This document shows positions 40,576-48,066 of a stretch of 48,066 bases of DNA, one piece after another. How positions within the stretch are numbered: position 1 is the stretch's first letter; each line of letters opens with the position of its first letter. A model generated the notes under the pieces. That model was not told where the DNA came from. It saw nothing but the letters and a program-made list of their open reading frames with translations, and did no database searches. This DNA is from an uncultured Bacillota bacterium. Lineage in GTDB: Bacteria; Bacillota; Clostridia; Christensenellales; QAND01. The DNA lies in NCBI GenBank assembly GCA_905208455.1, contig CAJLPK010000007.1, forward strand, positions 1 to 48,066. The letters are read 5' to 3'. Both the position numbers and the translations under genes were made by a program.

Positions 40576-41966
40576 CACTGGGCCTCCCTTCCGCCGACAA
40601 GGATCTCGCTGACACGGATCAGCGGTTCCCCCACACAGGTGGGCACGCTGCCCGAAATGGAGCCGCACATGCCTTCTCCCATCCACATGCCCTTTTCCAC
40701 GGCGTCGATTTTCTGCAAAATCTCGCTGCCCTTTCCGATCAGGGTAGCGCCGCGCACCGGCCTGTCGATCTGCCCGTTTTTCACAAGATACCCTTCCTGC
40801 ACGGCAAAGTTAAATTCGCCGGTCAGCGGGTTGACGCTGCCGCCTCCCATCTTTTTGGCGTACAGGCCGCTTTGCATACCGGCAATGACGTTTTCGTCCT
40901 CCCCGTCGGCAATGAAGGTATTGGTCATACGGCTGGTGGGCGCATAGCGGTAGTTTTGCCGCCGGCCGCTGCCGGTGGCGGGCATTCCCATCCGACGGCT
41001 GCCCATATGGTCGATCAAATACCCTTTGAGAACGCCCTTTTCAATCAGCACATTGCGCTGGGAGGGGTGGCCTTCATCATCGTAGCCGATGCTGCCCCAG
41101 GCGCCCGGCAGGGTGCCGTCGTCCAGCGCAGTCACTTTCTCCGAAGCGATTTTCTGCCCCAGCCTGCCGGTAAATTCGCTGTTGCCCTTGGCCACGGCTG
41201 TGGCTTCCAGCGAATGCCCGCAGGCCTCGTGGAAGATTACGCCGCCGAACCCGCCGCCGACCGCGACTGCCATCTTGCCGGCGGGGGCATAGGGAGCATG
41301 CAGCATGGTGATGGCGGTCTGTGCCGCCTGCTGGGAAGCGCCTTCGATATCCAGATCGGAAAAAAATTCAAACCCGCGGCCTGCGCCCGGGCCTTCAAAC
41401 CCGGTTTGGATCTCCCCGTTCGCGCTTGCCACGGCGGATACGGCCAGCCTGGCGCGCGCTCGTTCATCCTCCGCCCATACGCCATAGGAATTGGCTACGA
41501 GCACATGGCTCAGCACATCCATTACAGCGACCTGCGCCTGCACGATCTCAGGCGAAACAGCCTTGGCGGCCCGGTAGGCCTTCTGCGCTACCTCAACGCG
41601 CTGCCTGGCCTCCACCGCCTGCGGGCGGACCAAAGCCTGCTGCACCGGCCGCGCCGGGGCTACCACGAAATCCTGGCAGTGTTCCTTGGCATGGGCGCGC
41701 AGGGTCCGGGCCGCCGAGACGGCTGCGTCCGCCAGCGCCTGCGCAGAAATATCACAGGTATAGGCGTAGGCGCTGTTCGTGCCGGAAAACACGCGGATGC
41801 CGGCCCCCGCATCCAGTCCGCTGAGCACGGTTTCCACCTTGCCGTCCCGGTATTGCAGGGAGTTGCGCTGGGTATTTTCGTAATAGAGCTCTGCAAAGTC
41901 CGCCCCTTCCCGGAGCGCAGCCTGCAAAACCCGTTGTACCGTTTCTTTGGGAATCAATCCGTTCAC
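40575..41966 (-). CDS. tldD: TldD family metalloprotease, catalytic subunit
   Basis: The 463-residue protein has the HEACGH zinc motif at about residues 246-251 (GGVIFHEACGHSLEA), the N-terminal QYRDGKVETVLSGLDAGAGIRVF and the C-terminal GKGSEILQKIDAVEKGMWMGEGMCGS. With TldE it forms a ring-shaped peptidase. I chose GTG 41964-41966, which lies one base past the rarA stop; AAGGATGAG is upstream. A TTG four codons on (LIPKE) is the alternative. The longer reading through rarA is not credible. Confidence 0.9.
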   Translation of the reverse strand: MNGLIPKETVQRVLQAALREGADFAELYYENTQRNSLQYRDGKVETVLSGLDAGAGIRVFSGTNSAYAYTCDISAQALADAAVSAARTLRAHAKEHCQDFVVAPARPVQQALVRPQAVEARQRVEVAQKAYRAAKAVSPEIVQAQVAVMDVLSHVLVANSYGVWAEDERARARLAVSAVASANGEIQTGFEGPGAGRGFEFFSDLDIEGASQQAAQTAITMLHAPYAPAGKMAVAVGGGFGGVIFHEACGHSLEATAVAKGNSEFTGRLGQKIASEKVTALDDGTLPGAWGSIGYDDEGHPSQRNVLIEKGVLKGYLIDHMGSRRMGMPATGSGRRQNYRYAPTSRMTNTFIADGEDENVIAGMQSGLYAKKMGGGSVNPLTGEFNFAVQEGYLVKNGQIDRPVRGATLIGKGSEILQKIDAVEKGMWMGEGMCGSISGSVPTCVGEPLIRVSEILVGGREAQ

Positions 41967-41967
41967 C

Positions 41968-43290
41968 TCATCCTTTTCTATTGTCTTGTTTCGATGTATG
42001 TAAAAGCCGATGCCGTTCGGCGATCTTTCGTTCCTGCCCCATTTCAGAAGGGCGGTAATAGGTATCCCCTTTGACGGAGCTCGGCATATAGTCCTGCGCC
42101 ACATAATGGCCAGGGTAGTCATGCGGATATTTGTAGCCTTTGCCATTGCCAAGCTGCGAGGAACCCTGATAGTGCGTATCGCGCAGATGCAGCGGCACGG
42201 GCTCTTCGGCCTTGTCCTTCACCCCTGCCAGCGCGCCTTCAATGCCCATCAAGACGCTGTTGGATTTGGGGGATTCGCAAATGTAGATGATGGCCTGCGC
42301 CAGATTCAGGCGCGCTTCCGGCATACCGATGAATTCCAGTGCCTGCGCGGCAGAAACGGCCTGTACCATGGCCTGCGGATTGGCCATCCCCACGTCCTCG
42401 CTGGCATGCACGATGAGCCGCCTGGCTATGATGCGCGGGTCCACCCCTGCATACATCATGCGCGCAAACCAGGCCAGGGCAGCGTCTGCATCACTGCCGC
42501 GCAGAGATTTGCAAAAGGCGCTCAGCATATTATAGAAATGCTCGTCGTCGATATTCAGCATGCGCTGCTGTATACTATCCTGCGCCGTCTCTTTGGAAAT
42601 ATACACCAGGCCGTCCGCATCCGGCGGCGTTGTTGTCACCGCTAATTCCAGCGCATTGAGTGCGGTGCGCGCGTCTCCGTTTGCCACGTTGGCCCAATAT
42701 GCCAATACGCCGGGCTCGCATTCGATGCGCTGGCCGGCAAACCCCCGCTCGTCGGCAAGCGCGCGCTGCAGCGCTTCCAGTATATCCGCCTGCGTCAGCG
42801 GTGTAAACTGGAAAATACGGCACCGGCTGACGATGGCAGGCGTCATTGAGATCATGGGGTTTTCGGTGGTAGAGCCGATGAACCGCACCACGCCGCTTTC
42901 CAGGGCAGGCAGCATGATGTCGCTTTGCGATTTGCTCCATCGGTGGCATTCATCCAGCAATACCGTGGTGGTTTTGCCATAGAGCCTTAGGTCCGTTTCG
43001 GCCTGCTCCAAGATTTGACGCATCTCCTTTACGCCGGTGGAGACTGCGTTGATTTTTACAAATTTGCTGCGCGTCGCCTCTGCGATGATGCCGGCCAAGG
43101 TGGTTTTTCCGCAGCCCGGCGGCCCGAAAAAAATGCTGGAGGTCAGGCTGTCCGCCTCAATGGCGCGGCGCAGCAGCCTGCCGGGGCCTACCACATGCTT
43201 TTGGCCGATAAATTCATCCAAGGTACGGGGGCGCATCCGGTCTGCCAGCGGGGCCCTGCTCCTGGCCAGTTGGCTGAATAAGTCCTCCAT
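41968..43290 (-). CDS. rarA: Replication-associated recombination protein A (RarA/MgsA AAA+ ATPase)
   Basis: The 440-residue AAA+ ATPase of the clamp-loader clade has Walker A FFGPPGCGKTT, Walker B VLLDECHRW and sensor GSTTENP, plus the C-terminal tetramerisation domain with KSLRGSDADAALAWFARM and HASEDVGMANPQA. It acts at stalled replication forks. ATG 43288-43290 is chosen because AAAGGAG is 11 bases away, while the TTG three codons upstream is too close. It heads the rarA-tldD-tldE operon, with the tldD start 1 bp after its stop. Confidence 0.94.
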   Translation of the reverse strand: MEDLFSQLARSRAPLADRMRPRTLDEFIGQKHVVGPGRLLRRAIEADSLTSSIFFGPPGCGKTTLAGIIAEATRSKFVKINAVSTGVKEMRQILEQAETDLRLYGKTTTVLLDECHRWSKSQSDIMLPALESGVVRFIGSTTENPMISMTPAIVSRCRIFQFTPLTQADILEALQRALADERGFAGQRIECEPGVLAYWANVANGDARTALNALELAVTTTPPDADGLVYISKETAQDSIQQRMLNIDDEHFYNMLSAFCKSLRGSDADAALAWFARMMYAGVDPRIIARRLIVHASEDVGMANPQAMVQAVSAAQALEFIGMPEARLNLAQAIIYICESPKSNSVLMGIEGALAGVKDKAEEPVPLHLRDTHYQGSSQLGNGKGYKYPHDYPGHYVAQDYMPSSVKGDTYYRPSEMGQERKIAERHRLLHTSKQDNRKG

Positions 43291-43370
43291 GGTTTGCAAC
43301 GCTCCTTTGAAAAAGGGTAGTAAAACTCAAAAAAATGCAGAAAATGCAACGCTTTCAAGGCAGGAAAGTG

Positions 43371-43386
43371 TTACAATACATTGTAA
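43371..43386. promoter_or_regulatory. 16-bp palindromic operator in the rarA/serC divergent region
   Basis: TTACAAT and ATTGTAA are perfect inverted 7-bp arms around AC. The right arm contains the -35 box of the serC promoter, so a bound protein would repress serCA. The regulator is not identified. Confidence 0.5.
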
Positions 43387-43409
43387 TCTAAGTTTCTATT
43401 GTCTATAAT
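43381..43409 (+). promoter_or_regulatory. Promoter of serCA
   Basis: TTGTAA (43381-43386), a 17-bp spacer and TATAAT (43404-43409). The leader to the serC start is about 80 nt. Confidence 0.78.
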
Positions 43410-43430
43410 ATCTCTAATTAAAGTTTTTAT

Positions 43431-43478
43431 CTATCCCCCAATGCCAAATGGCAGGGGGATAGGCGCAATGCGCTTTTT
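43431..43478 (+). promoter_or_regulatory. Stable leader hairpin plus short hairpin with T5 upstream of serC
   Basis: CTATCCCCC (43431-43439) pairs with GGGGGATAG (43454-43462), and inside it TGCCA (43442-43446) with TGGCA (43449-43453). Directly after comes GCGC-AAT-GCGC (43463-43473) and TTTTT (43474-43478), a weak terminator-like element. The arrangement could attenuate serCA; no known riboswitch class is recognised. Confidence 0.45.
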
Positions 43479-43496
43479 GAGGGAAGGGAGACATGA

Positions 43497-44591
43497 GTGA
43501 TGTCAGAAAGAGTTTACAACTTTGCAGCAGGGCCGGCTGTCATGCCGGAAGAGGTCTTACAAAAGGCTGCTTCGGAATTGGTATGTTATCAGGATGCGGG
43601 CATGTCCGTGATGGAAATGAGCCATCGGGGCGCCGCCTTCTCCGGGATCCTAAAGCAGGCAGAGGCGGATCTGCGCGCCTTGATGCACATTCCGGACAAT
43701 TATAAGGTGCTGTTTTTGCAGGGCGGCGCGTCTCTGCAGTTTTCTATGATACCGATGAACCTGATGAGAAAATCCTTCAAGGCGGATTATATCAACACCG
43801 GTGCATGGTCCAAAAAGGCCATCAAGGAAGCAAAAAAAGTGGGCAAGGTGAACGTGGTAGCCTCTTCGGAGGAGGATAACTTTACCCATATCCCGGACAT
43901 CGACCCGGCAAAATTCGATAAAGAGGCCGATTACCTCTACATCGTCACAAACAATACCATTTACGGCACGCGGTACGATGTGCTGCCCACTCCGCCGGCG
44001 GGCGTGCCGCTGGTGGCGGATGCTTCCAGCAATATCCTGTCCCAGGTGTACGATATCAACGATTTCGGCGTATTGTATTTCGGCGCACAGAAAAATGTCG
44101 GCCCGGCCGGTCTGACCATTGCCATCGTGCGGGACGACCTCATCGGCTTCTGCCCGGAGGACGCGCCCACCATGCTGGATTACAAGACGCATGCGGACAA
44201 TGACTCCTGCTTCAATACGCCGCCGACGTTTGCCATCTATATGGCAGGGCTGGTGTTCCAGTGGATGCTGAAAAATGGCGGCGTGGAGGCCATCCAAAAG
44301 GTCAACGAGGAGAAAGCGGCCATCCTGTACGACTGCATCGACAACAGCAGCCTGTATACCGGCACGGTAACAAACAAGGCGCAGCGCTCGCTGATGAATG
44401 TGCCGTTTGTATTGCCCAATGAGGAATTGACGGCCAAATTCATCAAGGAAAGCACGGCGGCCGGGCTGGTAAGCCTGAAAGGGCATCGCAGCGTAGGCGG
44501 CATCCGTGCTTCCATCTACAATGCAATGCCGGTAGAGGGCGTAAAGGCGCTGGTGGCATTCATGAAGAAATTTGAAATGGAAAACAAATAA
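43497..44591 (+). CDS. serC: Phosphoserine aminotransferase
   Basis: The 364-residue class V PLP aminotransferase converts 3-phosphohydroxypyruvate and glutamate to phosphoserine. It has NFAAGPAVMPEEVL near the start, MEMSHRG, FLQGGASLQFSM, DASSNILS and the PLP lysine in FGAQKNVGPAGLT. Start is GTG 43497 or, equally well, ATG 43500, both behind AAGGGAG. An ATG at 43493 is out of frame. It precedes serA by 16 bp. Confidence 0.95.
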   Translation: MMSERVYNFAAGPAVMPEEVLQKAASELVCYQDAGMSVMEMSHRGAAFSGILKQAEADLRALMHIPDNYKVLFLQGGASLQFSMIPMNLMRKSFKADYINTGAWSKKAIKEAKKVGKVNVVASSEEDNFTHIPDIDPAKFDKEADYLYIVTNNTIYGTRYDVLPTPPAGVPLVADASSNILSQVYDINDFGVLYFGAQKNVGPAGLTIAIVRDDLIGFCPEDAPTMLDYKTHADNDSCFNTPPTFAIYMAGLVFQWMLKNGGVEAIQKVNEEKAAILYDCIDNSSLYTGTVTNKAQRSLMNVPFVLPNEELTAKFIKESTAAGLVSLKGHRSVGGIRASIYNAMPVEGVKALVAFMKKFEMENK

Positions 44592-44607
44592 AGAAAGGCA
44601 TGAGACG

Positions 44608-45783
44608 ATGAAAAAAAGGATACAGCTGCTCAACAATATTTCGAGCGTAATCTATAATGAGCTGCCGGGCGAACGGTATGAGGTCGGCAAAGACGTGGAG
44701 GACCCGAACGGCATCATTGTCCGCAGCGCAGACTGCTTGAATATGGAATTCAATCCAAACCTGCTCGGCATTGCGCGTGCCGGCGTAGGCTATAACAATA
44801 TCCCCATCGACCGCTGTACAGAGCAGGGCGTGGTCGTATTCAATACGCCGGGCGCCAACGCCAACGCGGTCAAGGAGCTGGTTTTGGCCAGCGCCATCAT
44901 GGCTTCCCGCAATGTGTTTGAGGCAACAGCCTGGGCGCAAAGCCTCAAAGGGCAAGAGGGAGTGACCAAGACCATTGAGGCAGAGAAAAAACGCTTTGTA
45001 GGGCCGGAGATCAAAGGCAAGACACTAGGCGTCATCGGCCTGGGTGCCATCGGCGCCATGGTGGCAAACGATGCGCTTTCGCTGGGCATGGATGTCATCG
45101 GCTACGACCCCTTTATCACCATCGAAGCGGCCTGGTCGCTGAAAAAGGAGGTGCGCCGTGCCGTTTCGCTGGAACAGCTCGTGGCACAGAGCGACATCAT
45201 TACCATCCATGTGCCGCTGAGCGATAAGACCAGGGATACCATCAATGAAGAGGTGCTGGCAAAAACGAAAAAAGGCGCGATTTTGCTGAACTTTGCGCGC
45301 GGCGGGCTTGTCAACAACGACGCGCTGAAAGAAGCGCTGAAGAAGGGGATCATTTCCAAGTATGTTGTGGACTTCCCGGATGAAGAGGTCATCGGCGTGG
45401 AAGGCATCATTGCCGTGCCACATCTGGGTGCATCTACGCCGGAATCGGAAGAGAACTGCGCTAAAATGGCAGCGGAGCAGATGTATGATTTCCTGCAGAC
45501 AGGCAACATCAAAAACTCCGTCAATATGCCGGCCTGTGCGCTGCCGCCGCATCAGGGCGAGCGCATCACGTTCGTGCATCAAAACGTGCCGAATATCGTG
45601 AGCCAGATCACAACGATTTTGGCCAAGGAGAACAACAACATCACCAGTATGAACAACCGTTCCAGAGATAAGATCGCGTATACGATGATTGATTTGGAGG
45701 GCACTGTGACGCCGGAGGCCGTCAAGGCGCTGGAAGCCATTCCGGAGATCGTGCGGCTGCGCATCATCAAGAGCGCATATTGA
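44608..45783 (+). CDS. serA: D-3-phosphoglycerate dehydrogenase
   Basis: The 391-residue enzyme oxidises 3-phosphoglycerate, the first committed step of serine synthesis. It has RAGVGYNNIPIDRC, the NAD motif GVIGLGAIGAMVA, catalytic FARGGLVNNDAL and the histidine in PHLGASTPESEENCA, then a short C-terminal ACT domain (VPNIVSQITTILAKENNNI) for regulation. Start ATG 44608 follows GAAAGG. It forms an operon with serC and ends at a strong terminator. Confidence 0.95.
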   Translation: MKKRIQLLNNISSVIYNELPGERYEVGKDVEDPNGIIVRSADCLNMEFNPNLLGIARAGVGYNNIPIDRCTEQGVVVFNTPGANANAVKELVLASAIMASRNVFEATAWAQSLKGQEGVTKTIEAEKKRFVGPEIKGKTLGVIGLGAIGAMVANDALSLGMDVIGYDPFITIEAAWSLKKEVRRAVSLEQLVAQSDIITIHVPLSDKTRDTINEEVLAKTKKGAILLNFARGGLVNNDALKEALKKGIISKYVVDFPDEEVIGVEGIIAVPHLGASTPESEENCAKMAAEQMYDFLQTGNIKNSVNMPACALPPHQGERITFVHQNVPNIVSQITTILAKENNNITSMNNRSRDKIAYTMIDLEGTVTPEAVKALEAIPEIVRLRIIKSAY

Positions 45784-45800
45784 TGCAGAAAAGAGAGCGT

Positions 45801-45832
45801 AAAAAGAGCCCTGATTTCAGGGCTCTTTTTTA
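45801..45832. terminator. Bidirectional terminator after serA
   Basis: A 13-bp stem, AAAAAGAGCCCTG and CAGGGCTCTTTTT, around an ATTT loop, with A and T runs. It also serves the convergent PTS gene ending at 45844. Confidence 0.9.
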
Positions 45833-45843
45833 TACCATTTGGG

Positions 45844-47514
45844 TTAAGCCGCAGCGGTAAGATCCATGATCGGTTTGATTAGGAACCCACCATCGCCGAT
45901 GAGGCCAATGGATCCGAATACTAAGCCAATGCCCAACAGCCAGAACGTAGCCTTCATCATGCTATGACCTTTACGCAGATAACGATATACCAATAAGACG
46001 GTGACCAGCGTCAGCAGACCCGGTGCCACGGCATCTAGGATATCTCCCTGGATGGCCATTACAGTATTTTCCCCAGTGGGAATTTGTGCCGGGGTATGCA
46101 CATTTACCATAGAGGCGGATAATCCGCCCATCATGAACATGCCCAACACAGAGGCACAAGAGATAAATTTGTTGATAGCGCCTCCCTCTAAAATAGAGAG
46201 GGCTGCTTGCGTACCCATTCGATAACCAGTGTTTACAAAAATGAAACTCTCGGTATACGTGATGCCACCGATCAACAACAAGCAAATGATAGGAGCCAGG
46301 AAGGACCCGCCTTCGGCCAACGGCAGAACCAGTACGAAAATCAGTGGCCGCAAGGTAGACCAGTCGATGGTATCGCCTATACCGGCAAAGGGCCCCATCA
46401 AACCGGCTTTTACACCAGTGATCGCTTCAATGGGAATAGGTGCGCCCAAGGCTCTTTGTTCTTCCATGGCGAGAACGATACCATGAATGACCGAGCCCCA
46501 AATGCCCTGCGTATTAAAGAACATTAGGTGACGTGTCAGTGCGGCGGAAAACTCTTCTTGATCATGCCCATACAGTTTTTTCAAAACCGGAATAAATGCA
46601 GCGCAAAAAGCCAGGGATTGAAGGCGTGCAAAGGAGTTGGACATTTCACAAAAAACATTCCAGCGGAGCACCAAATTGTTGACGTCTCTCTTGGAAAGCA
46701 GTTTTTTCCCACTTTCGTCTGCTTCTACGGCTGCCTGCGCCCCAGCATCCTCTTCAGTATGTTCTTTGTTGTCAGACGCCTGTAGGATCAGGTAATACAA
46801 GAAGGAAACGAACAGGCCGGATAATGCCAGCGGGATCCCGCTTAGGCCTGAATATTCCGCAAGGAAAAAACCACCTAGAAAGAAAGGAAGAAACTGCGGG
46901 CGGCCGATCACATTGATGGTCATAGCAAAACCCAACGCGGGCAAGATCTTACCCGTTGCGCCCAAAGCGTTGGTGACCCAGGTCGGCAAACTGTTCATTA
47001 AATCGCCGACGCTTTCGGCGCCGAAGTGCAGAGCAAAGAACATAGGAACAGCAAAGATGAAAATCTTTACGATTTGCGGCCACCAAGCCGCCATAAACAT
47101 GATTCCTTTGGTATTGCAGGTTTCGGCATACTTATCTGCTTTCTGCACGGGATAAATCATGATGATACGGCGGATGGTATGCAGCTGCGCGCATAACAGG
47201 CTCAACGGTACAGCAATTGTTACGGCATTTTCAATGGGAAGATTCCCTAGCATAGTGATGGTGCATCCGCCAATGGTGGCAGCGGTAGGATCCCAAACAA
47301 CGGTGCCTCCGGCTCCTGTGAAAGCTAAAAACATAGGCTGAATGACGGCGCCAATCTTTAACGCCGACGAAACATCGCCTAGAATGAGCCCGCAGACAAG
47401 CGCGGTTACCAACGGACTGGACAGCGTTCCGCTCCAACAATACGGAGTGCCCCATGTGCCGCCTATCCAGTACCAAAGTGCTAACAGGACAGATTGAAGA
47501 ATTGATAACTCCAT
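45844..47514 (-). CDS. Mannose-family PTS permease, EIIC-EIID fusion (copy A)
   Basis: The 556-residue membrane protein fuses the two usually separate permease subunits. Residues 1-250 are EIIC-like (LVTALVCGLILGDVSSALKIGAVIQPMFLAF, several membrane spans); a charged linker around residue 265 (EHTEEDAGAQAAVEADES) leads to EIID, with NVFCEMSNSFARLQSLAF, RHLMFFNTQGIWGSVIHG and the hallmark KAGLMGPFAGIGDTIDW. Mannose-family PTS imports and phosphorylates a sugar with EIIA and EIIB, which are not in the window. Start is ATG 47512-47514 behind GGGGG. Sugar unknown. The DNA is more AT-rich and less codon-biased than the partial second copy next to it. Confidence 0.9.
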   Translation of the reverse strand: MELSILQSVLLALWYWIGGTWGTPYCWSGTLSSPLVTALVCGLILGDVSSALKIGAVIQPMFLAFTGAGGTVVWDPTAATIGGCTITMLGNLPIENAVTIAVPLSLLCAQLHTIRRIIMIYPVQKADKYAETCNTKGIMFMAAWWPQIVKIFIFAVPMFFALHFGAESVGDLMNSLPTWVTNALGATGKILPALGFAMTINVIGRPQFLPFFLGGFFLAEYSGLSGIPLALSGLFVSFLYYLILQASDNKEHTEEDAGAQAAVEADESGKKLLSKRDVNNLVLRWNVFCEMSNSFARLQSLAFCAAFIPVLKKLYGHDQEEFSAALTRHLMFFNTQGIWGSVIHGIVLAMEEQRALGAPIPIEAITGVKAGLMGPFAGIGDTIDWSTLRPLIFVLVLPLAEGGSFLAPIICLLLIGGITYTESFIFVNTGYRMGTQAALSILEGGAINKFISCASVLGMFMMGGLSASMVNVHTPAQIPTGENTVMAIQGDILDAVAPGLLTLVTVLLVYRYLRKGHSMMKATFWLLGIGLVFGSIGLIGDGGFLIKPIMDLTAAA

Positions 47515-47645
47515 AAAAAAATCCCCCAATTAGTTTGATTAGAGTTATAAATGTCCGCTCGTAGACAGTGTCCCTCCTTTCGCCGGAGCAGGGCAAAATT
47601 GTATGCCTGGCCTATGTAGCAATGGATTTAGGGATAAAGAAGTTC

Positions 47646-47663
47646 ACATAAAAACATTTATGT
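47646..47663. promoter_or_regulatory. Inverted repeat at the start of the PTS copy A leader
   Basis: ACATAAA and TTTATGT are perfect 7-bp arms around AACA, just downstream of the predicted transcription start. A possible operator for the PTS gene; it is not a cre site. Confidence 0.4.
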
Positions 47664-47674
47664 TCCCTAATAAA

Positions 47675-47703
47675 AGTATAGCACATGGATTTTACAAGAA
47701 CAA
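47675..47703 (-). promoter_or_regulatory. Promoter of PTS copy A
   Basis: TTGTTC (47698-47703), a 17-bp spacer and TATACT (47675-47680) on the minus strand. The leader of about 150 nt contains the inverted repeat at 47646-47663. Confidence 0.65.
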
Positions 47704-47724
47704 TAAAAAATATCAAAATAAAGC

Positions 47725-47752
47725 AAAAAGGCCCTGAAAAGGGCCTTTTTTA
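47725..47752. terminator. Terminator after the second PTS gene
   Basis: A 10-bp stem AAAAAGGCCC / GGGCCTTTTT with a TGAAAA loop, 12 bp beyond the stop of the gene at 47764, on the minus strand. Confidence 0.88.
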
Positions 47753-47763
47753 TCGAAATGTAC

Positions 47764-48066
47764 TTAGGCAGCCGCTTCAACCAACGGCTTAATGAGGAAG
47801 CCGCCGTCGCCGATGATGCCGATAGCGCCAAGCACCAAGCCGACGCCCAGCAGCCAGAAGGTAGCCCTCATCAGGCTGTGGCCGCCGCGCAGATACTTGT
47901 AAACCAGCAATACGGCAGCCAGCGTCAGAAGGCCGGGCGCAACGGCATCCAGAATATCGCTTTGAATGCTCATCGGCTCGCCGCCAGTCGGGATCTGGGC
48001 GCTGGTGTATACGCTGACCATGGAGGCAGACAGGCCACCCATCATAAACGTACCCAGCACGGAGGC
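47764..48066 (-). CDS. Mannose-family PTS permease EIID C-terminus (copy B), cut by window edge
   Basis: The visible 100 codons match the C-terminal end of the fused permease next door: VLGTFMMGGLSASMV, DILDAVAPGLLTL, HSLMRATFWLLGVGLV and IGDGGFLIKPL, roughly three quarters identical to copy A at the protein level. The gene continues beyond the right edge, so whether it too is a fusion cannot be seen. Its wobble positions are more GC-rich than those of copy A. It has its own terminator, so copy A has a separate promoter. Confidence 0.88.
   Translation of the reverse strand, partial: ASVLGTFMMGGLSASMVSVYTSAQIPTGGEPMSIQSDILDAVAPGLLTLAAVLLVYKYLRGGHSLMRATFWLLGVGLVLGAIGIIGDGGFLIKPLVEAAA

Noticed and set aside
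1..48066. CRISPR array, tRNA/rRNA genes, insertion sequences, prophage or toxin-antitoxin pairs
   Set aside because: I looked through all intergenic regions; no regularly spaced repeats, cloverleaf sequences, transposase or terminal inverted repeats were found.

Overview
The window reads as chromosome of an anaerobic, low-oxygen-adapted Firmicute of the Clostridia type. The pointers are a one-gene pyruvate:ferredoxin oxidoreductase, rubrerythrin, a 2-hydroxyacyl-CoA dehydratase activase system, an ileS T-box leader, mannose-family PTS permeases, Gram-positive style promoters and strong AGGAGG ribosome binding sites. Coding DNA is fairly GC-rich and intergenic promoters are AT-rich. A member of the Christensenellales would fit, but the sequence alone cannot settle the genus. 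No tRNA, rRNA, CRISPR array, IS element or prophage was seen.

Layout. 1-2700 (-): 2-hydroxyacyl-CoA dehydratase-like protein and its activase (cut by the window edge). 2832-3596 (+): methyltransferase pseudogene with two in-frame stops. 3661-5565 (-): hisC and a PHP-type histidinol phosphatase. 5857-9372 (+): nifJ. 9475-10652 (+): peptidoglycan-binding protein and HAD phosphatase, convergent with mntP. 11389-12744 (+): Sfp-type phosphopantetheinyl transferase and rubrerythrin. 12793-15795 (-): larA-type nickel racemase, class II aldolase, 2-hydroxyacid dehydrogenase. 15931-16962 (+): aldo/keto reductase with a ferredoxin-like tail. 17011-17315 (+): a structured-RNA-like stretch, a promoter and a fluoride riboswitch, controlling a cation:proton antiporter (17340-18560). 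18591-20496 (-): MATE exporter and an Rrf2 regulator with a palindromic operator. 20558-25477 (-): two short operons (DUF2461-tkt and rmuC-amino acid kinase). 25637-32033 (-): aminotransferase, tyrS, yigZ, ilvE and a large membrane-anchored repeat protein. 32224-33294 (-): flippase-like membrane protein. 33413-43290 (-): rarA-tldD-tldE, then T-box-ileS-methyltransferase-pseudouridine synthase-SDR, with many overlapping start/stop codons. 43497-45783 (+): serC-serA. 45844-48066 (-): two tandem PTS EIIC-EIID fusion genes, the second one cut by the edge.

How the genes work together. Most of the window is ordinary housekeeping: amino-acid metabolism (hisC, ilvE, serCA), translation (tyrS, ileS and two putative RNA-modification enzymes), central carbon (nifJ, tkt) and DNA maintenance (rarA, rmuC). 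The parts that repay attention are: the fluoride riboswitch, whose terminator can be drawn base by base and which controls an antiporter rather than crcB; the larA-aldolase-dehydrogenase operon, which looks like an uncharacterised hydroxy-acid pathway; the single-pass surface protein with an Arg/Pro-rich cytoplasmic tail; two clean palindromic operators (Rrf2, and the serC/rarA divergent region); and the tandem fused PTS permeases. I found no obvious defence system or large novel gene cluster.
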